Assembly: GCA_964406035.1 (NCBI GenBank)
Contig: CAYOQB010000061.1
Span: 1-27,967 of the forward strand
From: JAIEPW01 sp964406035
Lineage (GTDB): Bacteria > Acidobacteriota > Terriglobia > Bryobacterales > Bryobacteraceae
DNA length: 27,967 nt
Direction of reading: 5' to 3'
Part shown: positions 8,593 to 15,315 of the stretch, piece by piece
How positions within the stretch are numbered: the stretch's first letter is position 1
Layout: each line of letters begins with the position of its first letter
Notes under the pieces: model-generated
Database searches by the model: none
What the model saw: only the letters and a program-made list of their open reading frames with translations
What the model was told of the DNA's origin: nothing
Position numbers and translations under genes: made by a program

Positions 8593-9231
8593 TTAGCGTC
8601 CGCCCTGCGCGACGTATCCGCGGATGACTTTCTCCACGTACTGCTGCGTTTCCCGGTAGGGCGGCACGCCGCGATAGCGGTCCACCGCGCCCGGTCCGGC
8701 GTTGTACGCGGCCAGAGCCTTGGCGACATCCCCGTCGTACTTCACCAGCAGTTGCCGCAGGTACATCGCTCCGGCTTCCACGTTCTGGCGGGGATCGCGC
8801 GGATCCGCATTCAATGCGGCCGCCGTCGCTGGCATCAACTGCATGATTCCGATCGCGCCCTTGGGCGAAACAGCGTCCGCGCGGTAAGCCGACTCGGCTC
8901 GCGCCACCGAATGCACGATCTCCCGGGGGAGCCCGGCGCGCCGCGCGGCTTCGTCCACCAATTCTCGCGGCGAAGCCGGCCGCGGCACGGCCAGCGGCTG
9001 CCGCGGCTCGGGCGCTGCGGGCGCAGGGGCAACGGCAGGCGGGCCGAGCTCGTCCTTCTCGATCGCGACCACCTGGCTCGCGGGCAGCTCGGTCACGCCC
9101 TTCTCGGTGTGCAGGAGGATGCGATCGCCCACCCGTTCATGCCGGTCGGCGGCGATGCGGAATCCATTGGTGAGCACGGCGAACTCGCCGGCCGCGAGCG
9201 GGGCGGCCATCAGAATGAGCACACGGAGCAC
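8593..9231 (-). CDS. Lytic transglycosylase, SLT family
   Basis: Secreted peptidoglycan lytic transglycosylase of 212 residues. The N terminus (MLRVLILMAAPLAAG) is a short signal peptide, so the enzyme acts in the periplasm. Residues about 20-60 form a small domain (VLTNGFRIAADRHERVG, then a repeat-like LLHTEKGVTELP) like the short beta module before SLT domains in Acidobacteria. A proline/alanine-rich linker (63-87) follows. The SLT domain covers 92-208, with catalytic Glu113 in ARAESAYR, GIMQLMP (128-134) and AYNAGPGAV (175-183). The start is GTG at 9231, with no SD; ATG at 9210 is a shorter alternative that would cut into the signal peptide. It lies 88 bp downstream of the two paralogous secreted proteins on the same strand. 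Confidence 0.9.
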   Translation of the reverse strand: MLRVLILMAAPLAAGEFAVLTNGFRIAADRHERVGDRILLHTEKGVTELPASQVVAIEKDELGPPAVAPAPAAPEPRQPLAVPRPASPRELVDEAARRAGLPREIVHSVARAESAYRADAVSPKGAIGIMQLMPATAAALNADPRDPRQNVEAGAMYLRQLLVKYDGDVAKALAAYNAGPGAVDRYRGVPPYRETQQYVEKVIRGYVAQGGR

Positions 9232-9260
9232 TATAGAGGTGACGATAGCAGAATCGCGGG

Positions 9261-9286
9261 CGTGCAGGACAACTTGTTCCTGCGCG
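9261..9286 (-). other. Intercistronic stem-loop before the transglycosylase gene
   Basis: CGTGCAGGA (9261-9269) pairs with TCCTGCGCG (9278-9286) over nine positions with one G-T wobble, around an 8-nt loop. It lies in the 88-bp space between the 537-residue protein gene and the transglycosylase gene. No T-run follows on either strand, so it may stabilise or process the transcript rather than terminate it. Confidence 0.4.
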
Positions 9287-9319
9287 GTTCTTCATCTGAA
9301 TGAATAGGTTGTGCGTTGC

Positions 9320-10933
9320 TCAGTGGGCGGGAATGGCGCGCAGTTGGATCTCCTTGCGGCCGTTCTCGCCCAGAACCACCGGCACTGCGGCGGCCTGATG
9401 CTTCTCGCGAAACTCCGGATCGTACCAGGCGCCGTCTTCGACATCCTCCCACGCCATCACCCGGTACTCGCCTGGAACGACCGTTGGAAATCGGAAGGCG
9501 CCGTTTTGATCCGTCACCGCAAAGCGGATCAGCATGCGGTACGGCGACTCCCGCGCCGGAACCAGCACGACAGTTGCTCCCGCGACCGGCTGCTCCTCGG
9601 CGTTTCGCGCCGAGCCACGCAACTCCGCCGCGTCCGCCGAAATCGCGACCTCCAGAATGCCATCCCCGCCGGGCCGCAGGCCCTCTTCGAAGATGTCCTG
9701 CTTGCCCACCTTCGCGGACCGCGCATACATCCCCGGAGGCAAATTGGCGACTACCACGCGGTAAGGTCCCGGTAGCAGCCCGGACAACCGGAACTTGCCG
9801 TCCGGATCAACGCCGCTGAACCTGCTGTGATCCGAAGGGGGCGGATAGCGGGCCCCGATCTGCACGGCGCGATTGCGCTCTTCGTTACCCGGCTGGTCCG
9901 GCCAAATCAGCCGCCCCTCCACCTTCGAGCCCGCCCGCATGTCGAGCGTCACATTCTCGATGTCGTGGTCGCCAACTTCCAACGCGACCTGCGCCTCCAA
10001 TCCAGCGCCGCGCAACCCGGCTGCGGTCAGCAGGTACGACCCTGGGGGCACGTTCCTGATCACAAAACTGCCGTCCTTCACTTCCGCCCCGTTCGATGTC
10101 GGATCCATGAGGCGGCCGGCCAGGTCGCGAGTTTCCAGGCGGACCATCACCTCGGAATCGTCTCCCGCCGGCAGGTTCAAAATCCGCCCGCTCACCATGA
10201 CGGCGGGGATCCGCCGCAGCGTCATCCTCAACCCCTCTATGTGCTGGCCTGGCTCCAGCGTGAGCAGGGACGCTCGATCGAATCCGGAAACCCCGGGAAA
10301 GAACACCGGCCCGATTCCCCCTTTGCCCTCGAGCTCTGCTGGCGCTCGATTGGGAAGCACCACCAGGTAATAACGCCCCGAGCCCAGGGACGGAATCCGG
10401 AATCGCCCCAGATCGTCCGTCAAACTATGCCCCACCGACTCGACCTGCCGTTCGCCTTGCAAGTAAACGATACGGATAGCGACCACGGAAATGGCTGGCA
10501 GGGGGTCGCCATCGGAATCCACCACCGTCCCGCTTAGAATGGAGTGCGGCGTCAGCTTTACGGTGATGCCGGTCAGCGTTTCGCCCGCTCTGATTTCCAC
10601 CGGCATCGCAAGACCGGACCGCCTTGCTCCGTAATACGCACGGCTGAAGCCGAGCCGATAGGCAACAATGGTGTAACGATCCGGATCCAGTCCGTCGGCC
10701 GCGAAGGTCCCGTCCGCGCCCGTGACAAAACTGCGTAAACGCGTCGCCGATGGGTCCGGATGCGGGCTCTGCGGCACCAGACTGATACTGACCTTTCGCA
10801 GAGGTTCGCCCGAGATTGCGTGAACTGCGCGCCCTCGCAAGCTTCCCTTTGCTCGCGACAGTTGTGGCGGCTGCTGTCCGAATGTAATCGCAACAACACT
10901 CAGTAGCCCCAGCATCCAGCCGGCAACTCGCAT
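9320..10933 (-). CDS. Secreted protein of repeated carboxypeptidase-regulatory-like (CnaB-type) domains, paralog B
   Basis: A 537-residue protein with a signal peptide (MRVAGWMLGLLSVVAITFGQ) and about five beta-sandwich modules of the carboxypeptidase-regulatory-like/CnaB fold. The module signature is a G-x-V-x(n)-G-x-P-L-x-x-V-x-V strand, then T-D-x-x-G-x-F-R-I and a P-G-x-Y-x-V turn. It is seen near 32-95 (SGEPLRKVSISLV, ADGTFAADGLDPDRYTIVAY), 132-195 (DSDGDPLPAISVV, DDLGRFRIPSLGSGRYYLVV), about 250-310, 335-405 and 440-520. There is no enzyme motif. It is a close paralog of the next gene upstream, with matching domain order and a shared C-terminal pattern (AWEDVEDGAWYDPEFR). It lies 50 bp downstream of that gene. 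A periplasmic or surface scaffold or glycan-binding role is plausible but unproven. No SD is visible before ATG 10933. Confidence 0.82.
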   Translation of the reverse strand: MRVAGWMLGLLSVVAITFGQQPPQLSRAKGSLRGRAVHAISGEPLRKVSISLVPQSPHPDPSATRLRSFVTGADGTFAADGLDPDRYTIVAYRLGFSRAYYGARRSGLAMPVEIRAGETLTGITVKLTPHSILSGTVVDSDGDPLPAISVVAIRIVYLQGERQVESVGHSLTDDLGRFRIPSLGSGRYYLVVLPNRAPAELEGKGGIGPVFFPGVSGFDRASLLTLEPGQHIEGLRMTLRRIPAVMVSGRILNLPAGDDSEVMVRLETRDLAGRLMDPTSNGAEVKDGSFVIRNVPPGSYLLTAAGLRGAGLEAQVALEVGDHDIENVTLDMRAGSKVEGRLIWPDQPGNEERNRAVQIGARYPPPSDHSRFSGVDPDGKFRLSGLLPGPYRVVVANLPPGMYARSAKVGKQDIFEEGLRPGGDGILEVAISADAAELRGSARNAEEQPVAGATVVLVPARESPYRMLIRFAVTDQNGAFRFPTVVPGEYRVMAWEDVEDGAWYDPEFREKHQAAAVPVVLGENGRKEIQLRAIPAH

Positions 10934-10983
10934 ACGATGGCCATTCTACGTACGCGGGCGCATCCCGGTTTCGGCCGCCGCGC

Positions 10984-12624
10984 TTAATTCGAGGAAATCA
11001 CCCGAATTTGCACAATCTCCCGGCCATTTTCCTTCAATTCTATGGACTTTGACGCAGCCTCGTAATTCTTGCGGAAATCCGGATCGAGCCACGCACCGGC
11101 CTCGATGTCCTCCCAGGCGAACAGGCGGTATTCGCCTGGGACCAGCCCCGCTAGCCGGAATGCGCCGGTCTGATCGGCAACCGCGGACCGCTTCAGCTCA
11201 CGGTACGGCGACTCGTTCTTGGGCACGACCACCACCAGCGCGCCGCCGGAAGGCTGCCCGTCGGCATTGGTGACCGTTCCCTGCAACTCGGCCGCGCCCG
11301 CGGCGATGGTGATCTCCAGAACGCCCCCGCCGCTTGCGTTCAGGCCGTTTTGCAGTACGTCATCGCTGCCCAGCCGCGCCGATTGCACATACATGCCTTC
11401 GGGCAGGCCGCCCACATCCAGCCGATAGGTTCCCGATTGCAGATCCCCGACTTGGAACGTGCCGTCCGGCTGGGTGCGGACTCCCGACGAGAATTCCGCG
11501 TTGCTCAGGTTTCGTAGCGATACGTTCGCCCGCCGGTTGGGATCGGCGGCGGCTTGCTCCGGCCACTTCAACTTCCCTTCCAGCTTTACGCCCGCACCCA
11601 GCGTCACGGTCAGGTTCTCGACGTCGCGAGTACCGACTTCCACCGGCATTTGACTGCTGAATGCGCCCCGCAGCCGGGGGACCATCGCCATCAGCACGTA
11701 CGATCCTTGCGGCACGGAGCGGAACGTGAACCGGTCCTGCTGCATCACCGCCCGAAACGGGGGCCCGGGGAACGCCATACCCGGACTCTTTGGCTGCAGC
11801 ATCAGGATTACCCCTTCCGGGCCGTCCTGCTTGGCGGGCATGTTGGCCACCCTCCCGCTGACACTCACCACCGGCGACTTCACCAGCTTGAAGTCCACAC
11901 CGCGCAGCTCCTGCCCGGGGGCAACATCCACCGGCGCGGCAGTCGCCGGATCGACAACGCCGGGGAAGAGCGTGGTCGTCAGTCCGGCCATTACGTCTTC
12001 AGCCCCCGGAGCCCGGAAGTAACGGGGCGGCATCGCCGCCACGAAGTAGCGCCCCGCCGCCAGCGATGCGATCCGGAACTCGCCCAGATCGTTCGTCGAC
12101 CCGCCGCCGGCGGACTCCAGGTGCTTCTGCCCGTCGCGATACCTCTGCCGCAGCACTTGTACCTGTACCTGCGACATCGGATCGCCGTCCTCGTCCAGAA
12201 TGCGGCCGGAAACCACTCCGTGCGGTGTCAATTTTAACGACAGATCCTTCACCGTTTCCCCGGCGTTGATTTGCAGCGGCATGCCTTGGCCCGACTTTTT
12301 CGCGCCATAGGTGAACCGCACGTAGCCGTTGCGCTCCGCGCTCAGCGTGTACCGGCCGGGCTCGACCCCGGTGATCGTAAACTTGCCATCCGCGCCCGTC
12401 ACCGCCCTGGGCACACCCGTCGGCCGGACCTCGGGCCGCCGGCCGGCAGGCATCATCGTTACCACTACCTTGCGCAGCGGCTCCCCGGTCTGGATGTTCA
12501 AGGCCTGGCCGGTGACCGTAGCCTTATCCCGCTCCTCGGCGGCGGCGGGCTTGGGAGGCGGCTGTTGGGCGAATTGCAGCGTCGCGGCGCCAATCAGGAT
12601 CCAGGCCGGGCGAGGGAGTAGCAT
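10984..12624 (-). CDS. Secreted protein of repeated carboxypeptidase-regulatory-like (CnaB-type) domains, paralog A
   Basis: A 546-residue protein with signal peptide (MLLPRPAWILIGAATLQFAQ) followed by a Pro/Ala/Glu-rich linker (22-33). The same module series as the downstream paralog follows: about 35-100 (TGEPLRKVVVTMMPAG, ADGKFTITGVEPGRYTLSA), 138-200 (DEDGDPMSQVQVQVL, NDLGEFRIASLAAGRYFVAA), then further copies to the C terminus (FAWEDIEAGAWLDPDFR). No catalytic motif is seen. It is the first gene of a probable minus-strand transcript with paralog B and perhaps the transglycosylase. It is divergent from the ybaK-like gene with only 52 bp between starts, so both promoters must be in or near that stretch. 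No SD is visible; the ATG is preceded by TATAAG. Confidence 0.82.
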   Translation of the reverse strand: MLLPRPAWILIGAATLQFAQQPPPKPAAAEERDKATVTGQALNIQTGEPLRKVVVTMMPAGRRPEVRPTGVPRAVTGADGKFTITGVEPGRYTLSAERNGYVRFTYGAKKSGQGMPLQINAGETVKDLSLKLTPHGVVSGRILDEDGDPMSQVQVQVLRQRYRDGQKHLESAGGGSTNDLGEFRIASLAAGRYFVAAMPPRYFRAPGAEDVMAGLTTTLFPGVVDPATAAPVDVAPGQELRGVDFKLVKSPVVSVSGRVANMPAKQDGPEGVILMLQPKSPGMAFPGPPFRAVMQQDRFTFRSVPQGSYVLMAMVPRLRGAFSSQMPVEVGTRDVENLTVTLGAGVKLEGKLKWPEQAAADPNRRANVSLRNLSNAEFSSGVRTQPDGTFQVGDLQSGTYRLDVGGLPEGMYVQSARLGSDDVLQNGLNASGGGVLEITIAAGAAELQGTVTNADGQPSGGALVVVVPKNESPYRELKRSAVADQTGAFRLAGLVPGEYRLFAWEDIEAGAWLDPDFRKNYEAASKSIELKENGREIVQIRVISSN

Positions 12625-12676
12625 CTTATATTCAACGTACGCGAACCAGGAGGGTTAGGTTACCCCCGTACCGCCT

Positions 12677-13147
12677 ATGAAAACGAATGCAGTCCGGCTC
12701 CTGGACCGGCTCGGAATCGTTTATGAACTGCGGAGTTACGAGGTCGACCCCGACGACCTTGCCGCCGAAACCGTCGCGCGCAAGGTCGGCCTTCCGCCGG
12801 AGCAGGTATTCAAGACTCTCGCCGTGCGCGGTGACCGCGGCGGTGAGTTTCTGGCCGTCATCCCGGCGGGAACGGATCTGAACTTCAAGCGCCTGGCGAA
12901 GCTGAGCGGCGACCGCAAGGTCGAAATGATCCCGCTTAAGGAAGTCGAACAGATAACTGGCTATATCCGGGGCGGCGTCACCGCCTTTGCCGCCCGCCGG
13001 GACTTCCGTGTCTTTGCGGACGAAACCATCGAACTGTGGGAAGTGATTTCGGTCTCCGCCGGCATGCGCGGCCTGCAGGTGCTGCTCTCGCCCGCCGACT
13101 ACATCCGGGCTACCCGAGCGGTGCTGGGCGATATCGCGGACCAGTAA
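12677..13147 (+). CDS. YbaK/EbsC family aminoacyl-tRNA deacylase (Cys-tRNA(Pro) deacylase type)
   Basis: Cytoplasmic trans-editing protein of 156 residues that removes wrongly attached amino acids from tRNA; the closest pattern is YbaK, which hydrolyses Cys-tRNA(Pro). It opens with MKTNAVRLLDRLGIVYEL as YbaK proteins do. Lys46 in QVFKTLAV matches the key lysine, GYIRGG is at 95-100, and SVSAGMRGLQVLLSPADY closes the pocket. Length is typical for free-standing editing domains. ATG 12677 is the only start because an in-frame TAG lies at 12656. The AGGAGGG at 12649-12655 is 21 nt away, too far to act as a normal SD. The stop is followed by T6 (13155-13160) but without a clear stem. Confidence 0.9.
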   Translation: MKTNAVRLLDRLGIVYELRSYEVDPDDLAAETVARKVGLPPEQVFKTLAVRGDRGGEFLAVIPAGTDLNFKRLAKLSGDRKVEMIPLKEVEQITGYIRGGVTAFAARRDFRVFADETIELWEVISVSAGMRGLQVLLSPADYIRATRAVLGDIADQ

Positions 13148-13210
13148 AACGCTGTTTTTTCGGCTAGGGAAACGTCCCACCCCCCGCCGCAGTCGAACCT
13201 CGGAATCCCT

Positions 13211-14413
13211 ATGCAACCCCGATCTTGCCTGCTCCCCCTCCTTTGCTCTCTCGCCTGGCACTCACAGGCGCAGGAGCAAAAATCCGTTGCTGTTCAAATC
13301 GTCGGCCATGTCTACAAACCCGAGCAGGTACCCGCCACGGAGGACCGCATCCGCGGCCTGAAAGTGCCCGCCGGATTCCGCGTCCAGCGGTTCGCGGCCG
13401 ACCTCGGGAAGCCGCGCATCCTCGCCGTAGCTCCCGACGGAGCCGTGTACGTCACCCGGCCCGAGTCTGGCGATCTCCTCATGCTGCGCGACACCAATAA
13501 CGACGGCGTGGCCGACCAGCAGACCGTAGTCGCGAAAAAGCCCGACCTCCACGGCGTCGCGATCGACGGAAACCGCGTATATCTCGCCACCATTCGCGAG
13601 GTCTACGCCGCCGATCGCCGCCCCGACGGCTCCCTCGGCGAATTGAAGCAGATTCTCGGCGACCTGCCCGACGGCGGGCAGCATCCCAACCGCACGCTCG
13701 CCGTGGGGCCGGATCGCATGTTGTACGTAAGTGTCGGAAGCTCCTGCAACGCCTGCCCGGAAACGAATCCGGAACATGCCACCATGCTCCGGTCCGCGCT
13801 CGACGGTCAGTCCCGCGAGATCTTCGCCACCGGACTCCGCAACACCATCGGCTTCGGCTGGCATCCCGCTACCGGCGAGATGTGGGGCGCCGACCACGGC
13901 ATCGACTGGCTCGGCGATGACGAACAAAAAGAAGAGCTGAATCGCATCCAAAAGGGCGCCGACTACGGCTGGCCCTACGTATACGGCATGGGCAAGATCC
14001 AGCACGCCGTCCAATCTCCCAAGGGCAAGACCAAGGAGGAGTGGGCTCGCGCCAGCCGCCAGCCCGCTCTGCTATACACGGCTCACGCCGCACCCATGCA
14101 GATGGTGTTCTACTCCGGCAGCCAGTTCCCAGCCGAATTCCGCGGCGACGCCTTCATCGCCATGCGTGGTTCCTGGAACCGCAAGCCCCCCAGCGGATAT
14201 GAAGTGGTCCGCGTGCGATTCCAGAACGGCAAGCCCGCCGCCTTCGAGCCGTTCCTTACCGGATTCCTGACCGGCGGGGGCGAGAACTGGACCCAGTTCG
14301 GCCGGCCCGTGGGCATCGCCGTCGCCCGTGACGGCGCCCTGCTGGTGTCCGACGACACCAACGGCTGCATCTACCGCATTTCGGCGGAAGCTGCCAACAC
14401 TTCGGACCGCTGA
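13211..14413 (+). CDS. Secreted sorbosone dehydrogenase / soluble PQQ glucose dehydrogenase-like beta-propeller protein
   Basis: A 400-residue periplasmic protein with signal peptide (MQPRSCLLPLLCSLAWHSQA, cleaved about residue 20). It belongs to the sorbosone dehydrogenase/GSDH-like six-bladed propellers, which oxidise sugars or aldoses with pyrroloquinoline quinone. Blade signatures appear in order: VPAGFRVQRFAADLGKPR, PDLHGVAIDGNRVYLAT, LYVSVGSSCNACPETNP, FATGLRNTIGFGWHP, MWGADHGIDWLGDD, YGWPYVYG, RGSWNRKPPSGYEVVRV and PVGIAVARDGALLVSDD. The catalytic-type His is in the LHGVAI blade and the NTIGF stretch is the usual ring contact. PQQ use is inferred from the family; many members are untested. 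Its last 43 bp overlap the convergent sigma-factor gene. Confidence 0.88.
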   Translation: MQPRSCLLPLLCSLAWHSQAQEQKSVAVQIVGHVYKPEQVPATEDRIRGLKVPAGFRVQRFAADLGKPRILAVAPDGAVYVTRPESGDLLMLRDTNNDGVADQQTVVAKKPDLHGVAIDGNRVYLATIREVYAADRRPDGSLGELKQILGDLPDGGQHPNRTLAVGPDRMLYVSVGSSCNACPETNPEHATMLRSALDGQSREIFATGLRNTIGFGWHPATGEMWGADHGIDWLGDDEQKEELNRIQKGADYGWPYVYGMGKIQHAVQSPKGKTKEEWARASRQPALLYTAHAAPMQMVFYSGSQFPAEFRGDAFIAMRGSWNRKPPSGYEVVRVRFQNGKPAAFEPFLTGFLTGGGENWTQFGRPVGIAVARDGALLVSDDTNGCIYRISAEAANTSDR

Positions 14414-15012
14414 TCGGCAAGCGTCTCCCGCAGCGTCCGCAGCCCCCGGCGAATCCGTGTCTTTACCGTGCCCAGCGGCTGGCCGGTTCTGCCCGCGATC
14501 TCGGTGTGTGAGAGTTCCTCGAAGAACGCGAGATCCACCACCTCGCGCTGCATTCGCGGGAGTGCCTCCAAGGCCCGGCGCAACTCCCGCGCCTGCCGCG
14601 CCCGGTCCAAGACCCGCTCTGGCGAACCGCCGGAAACCGCTGGGTCGGCGTGGTCCAGGCCCTCGAAAGCCGCCTGCCGCCGGGATCGCAGCCGGTCGAT
14701 CGCCCGCGTGCGGGCGATCATCGCCAGCCAGGTCTGCGCCGACCCTCGCTGGTGATCGAACCGCCGCGCCGTGCGCCACACCTGTAGGAACGTGTCCGCG
14801 GCGACCTCCTCGGCGTCCGCTGCATCGCGGAGAATCCGCAGCGTCAGCAAACGAACCAGCCGAGAGCTCTCGGCATGAAGCGCGGCCATCGCCTCAGCAT
14901 CGCCTTCGGCGATCCTGCGGATATATTCGTTCCAGGAGCCGCGCGGGGGCGGCGGGAGAACCGGCATCCGCGCCGGCGCGGGCAGTGTCGGGAATGGGGC
15001 TAGGGAAGTCAT
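14371..15012 (-). CDS. ECF-type RNA polymerase sigma factor
   Basis: Sigma-70 family extracytoplasmic-function sigma factor of 213 residues. Region 2 covers about 44-108: the core-binding helix LLTLRILRDAADAEEVAADT, then FLQVWRTARRFD and the -10 recognition helix SAQTWLAMIARTRAIDRLR. Region 4 covers about 145-198, with the helix-turn-helix AFFEELSHTEIAGRTGQPLG followed by TVKTRIRRGLRTLRE. Regions 1.1 and 3 are absent, as in ECF factors. The N-terminal 25 residues are Pro-rich. The ATG overlaps the stop of the small upstream gene (ATGA, 15009-15012), so translation is probably coupled. No zinc-finger anti-sigma gene lies next to it; control may come from the small protein or from the membrane BTAD regulator upstream. 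The 3' end overlaps the convergent dehydrogenase gene by 43 bp. Confidence 0.93.
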   Translation of the reverse strand: MTSLAPFPTLPAPARMPVLPPPPRGSWNEYIRRIAEGDAEAMAALHAESSRLVRLLTLRILRDAADAEEVAADTFLQVWRTARRFDHQRGSAQTWLAMIARTRAIDRLRSRRQAAFEGLDHADPAVSGGSPERVLDRARQARELRRALEALPRMQREVVDLAFFEELSHTEIAGRTGQPLGTVKTRIRRGLRTLRETLADQRSEVLAASAEMR

Positions 15013-15278
15013 TCGGCTGAGTCCTCGGTTTCGATAGGTGGTGTGGTGCGCACCTGCCGGTTCACCTCATCCATCCATTTCGCCGCCTCCGTCAGGTCGG
15101 CTACCCGGTGTTGGGTCCCGGTCTGGATGTGCTCGATCGAAATGGGCAGCTTGCGGCCGTCCTCGGCCAGCCAGCAACGTATGAGGTAGGAACTGTGGGT
15201 CACCGGAAACGAGCATGCCGGACCCGCCTTCCAGTGGACCGCCACCGCGCTGGCGCGCGGCTTCCAGTTCGCTTCCAA
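15009..15278 (-). CDS. Small protein translationally coupled to the ECF sigma factor
   Basis: Up to 89 residues from TTG 15278; GTG 15203 would give a 64-residue version starting just before the best-conserved-looking part, and neither has a good SD. The core SYLIRCWLAEDGRKLPISIE, then HIQTGTQHRVADLTEAAKWM, resembles the many short bacterial proteins with a pattern like 'x-L-x-R-x-W ... S-x-x-H-x-x-T-G-x-x-x-x-x-x-x-L-x-x-x-x-x-x-x' whose function is unknown. There is no signal peptide or membrane segment, so it is cytoplasmic. It starts 37 bp after the BTAD regulator gene and its stop overlaps the sigma start (ATGA). Position suggests a part in the sigma circuit (antagonist or adaptor), but that is inference. 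Confidence 0.65.
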   Translation of the reverse strand: MEANWKPRASAVAVHWKAGPACSFPVTHSSYLIRCWLAEDGRKLPISIEHIQTGTQHRVADLTEAAKWMDEVNRQVRTTPPIETEDSAE

Positions 15279-15315
15279 CCTGGATGTTGATGGTTCGAAA
15301 GGAGAAAAACTTCCC

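Noticed and set aside
12730..12742. GCGGAGTTACGA inside the ybaK-like gene, shared with the 17-bp repeat
   Set aside because: Only 12 bp match, without the AACTCC arm, and they encode part of a conserved protein stretch (LRSYE). Chance similarity is the simpler explanation.
13148..13210. T6 run after the ybaK-like gene as an intrinsic terminator
   Set aside because: No GC-rich stem precedes the T-run.
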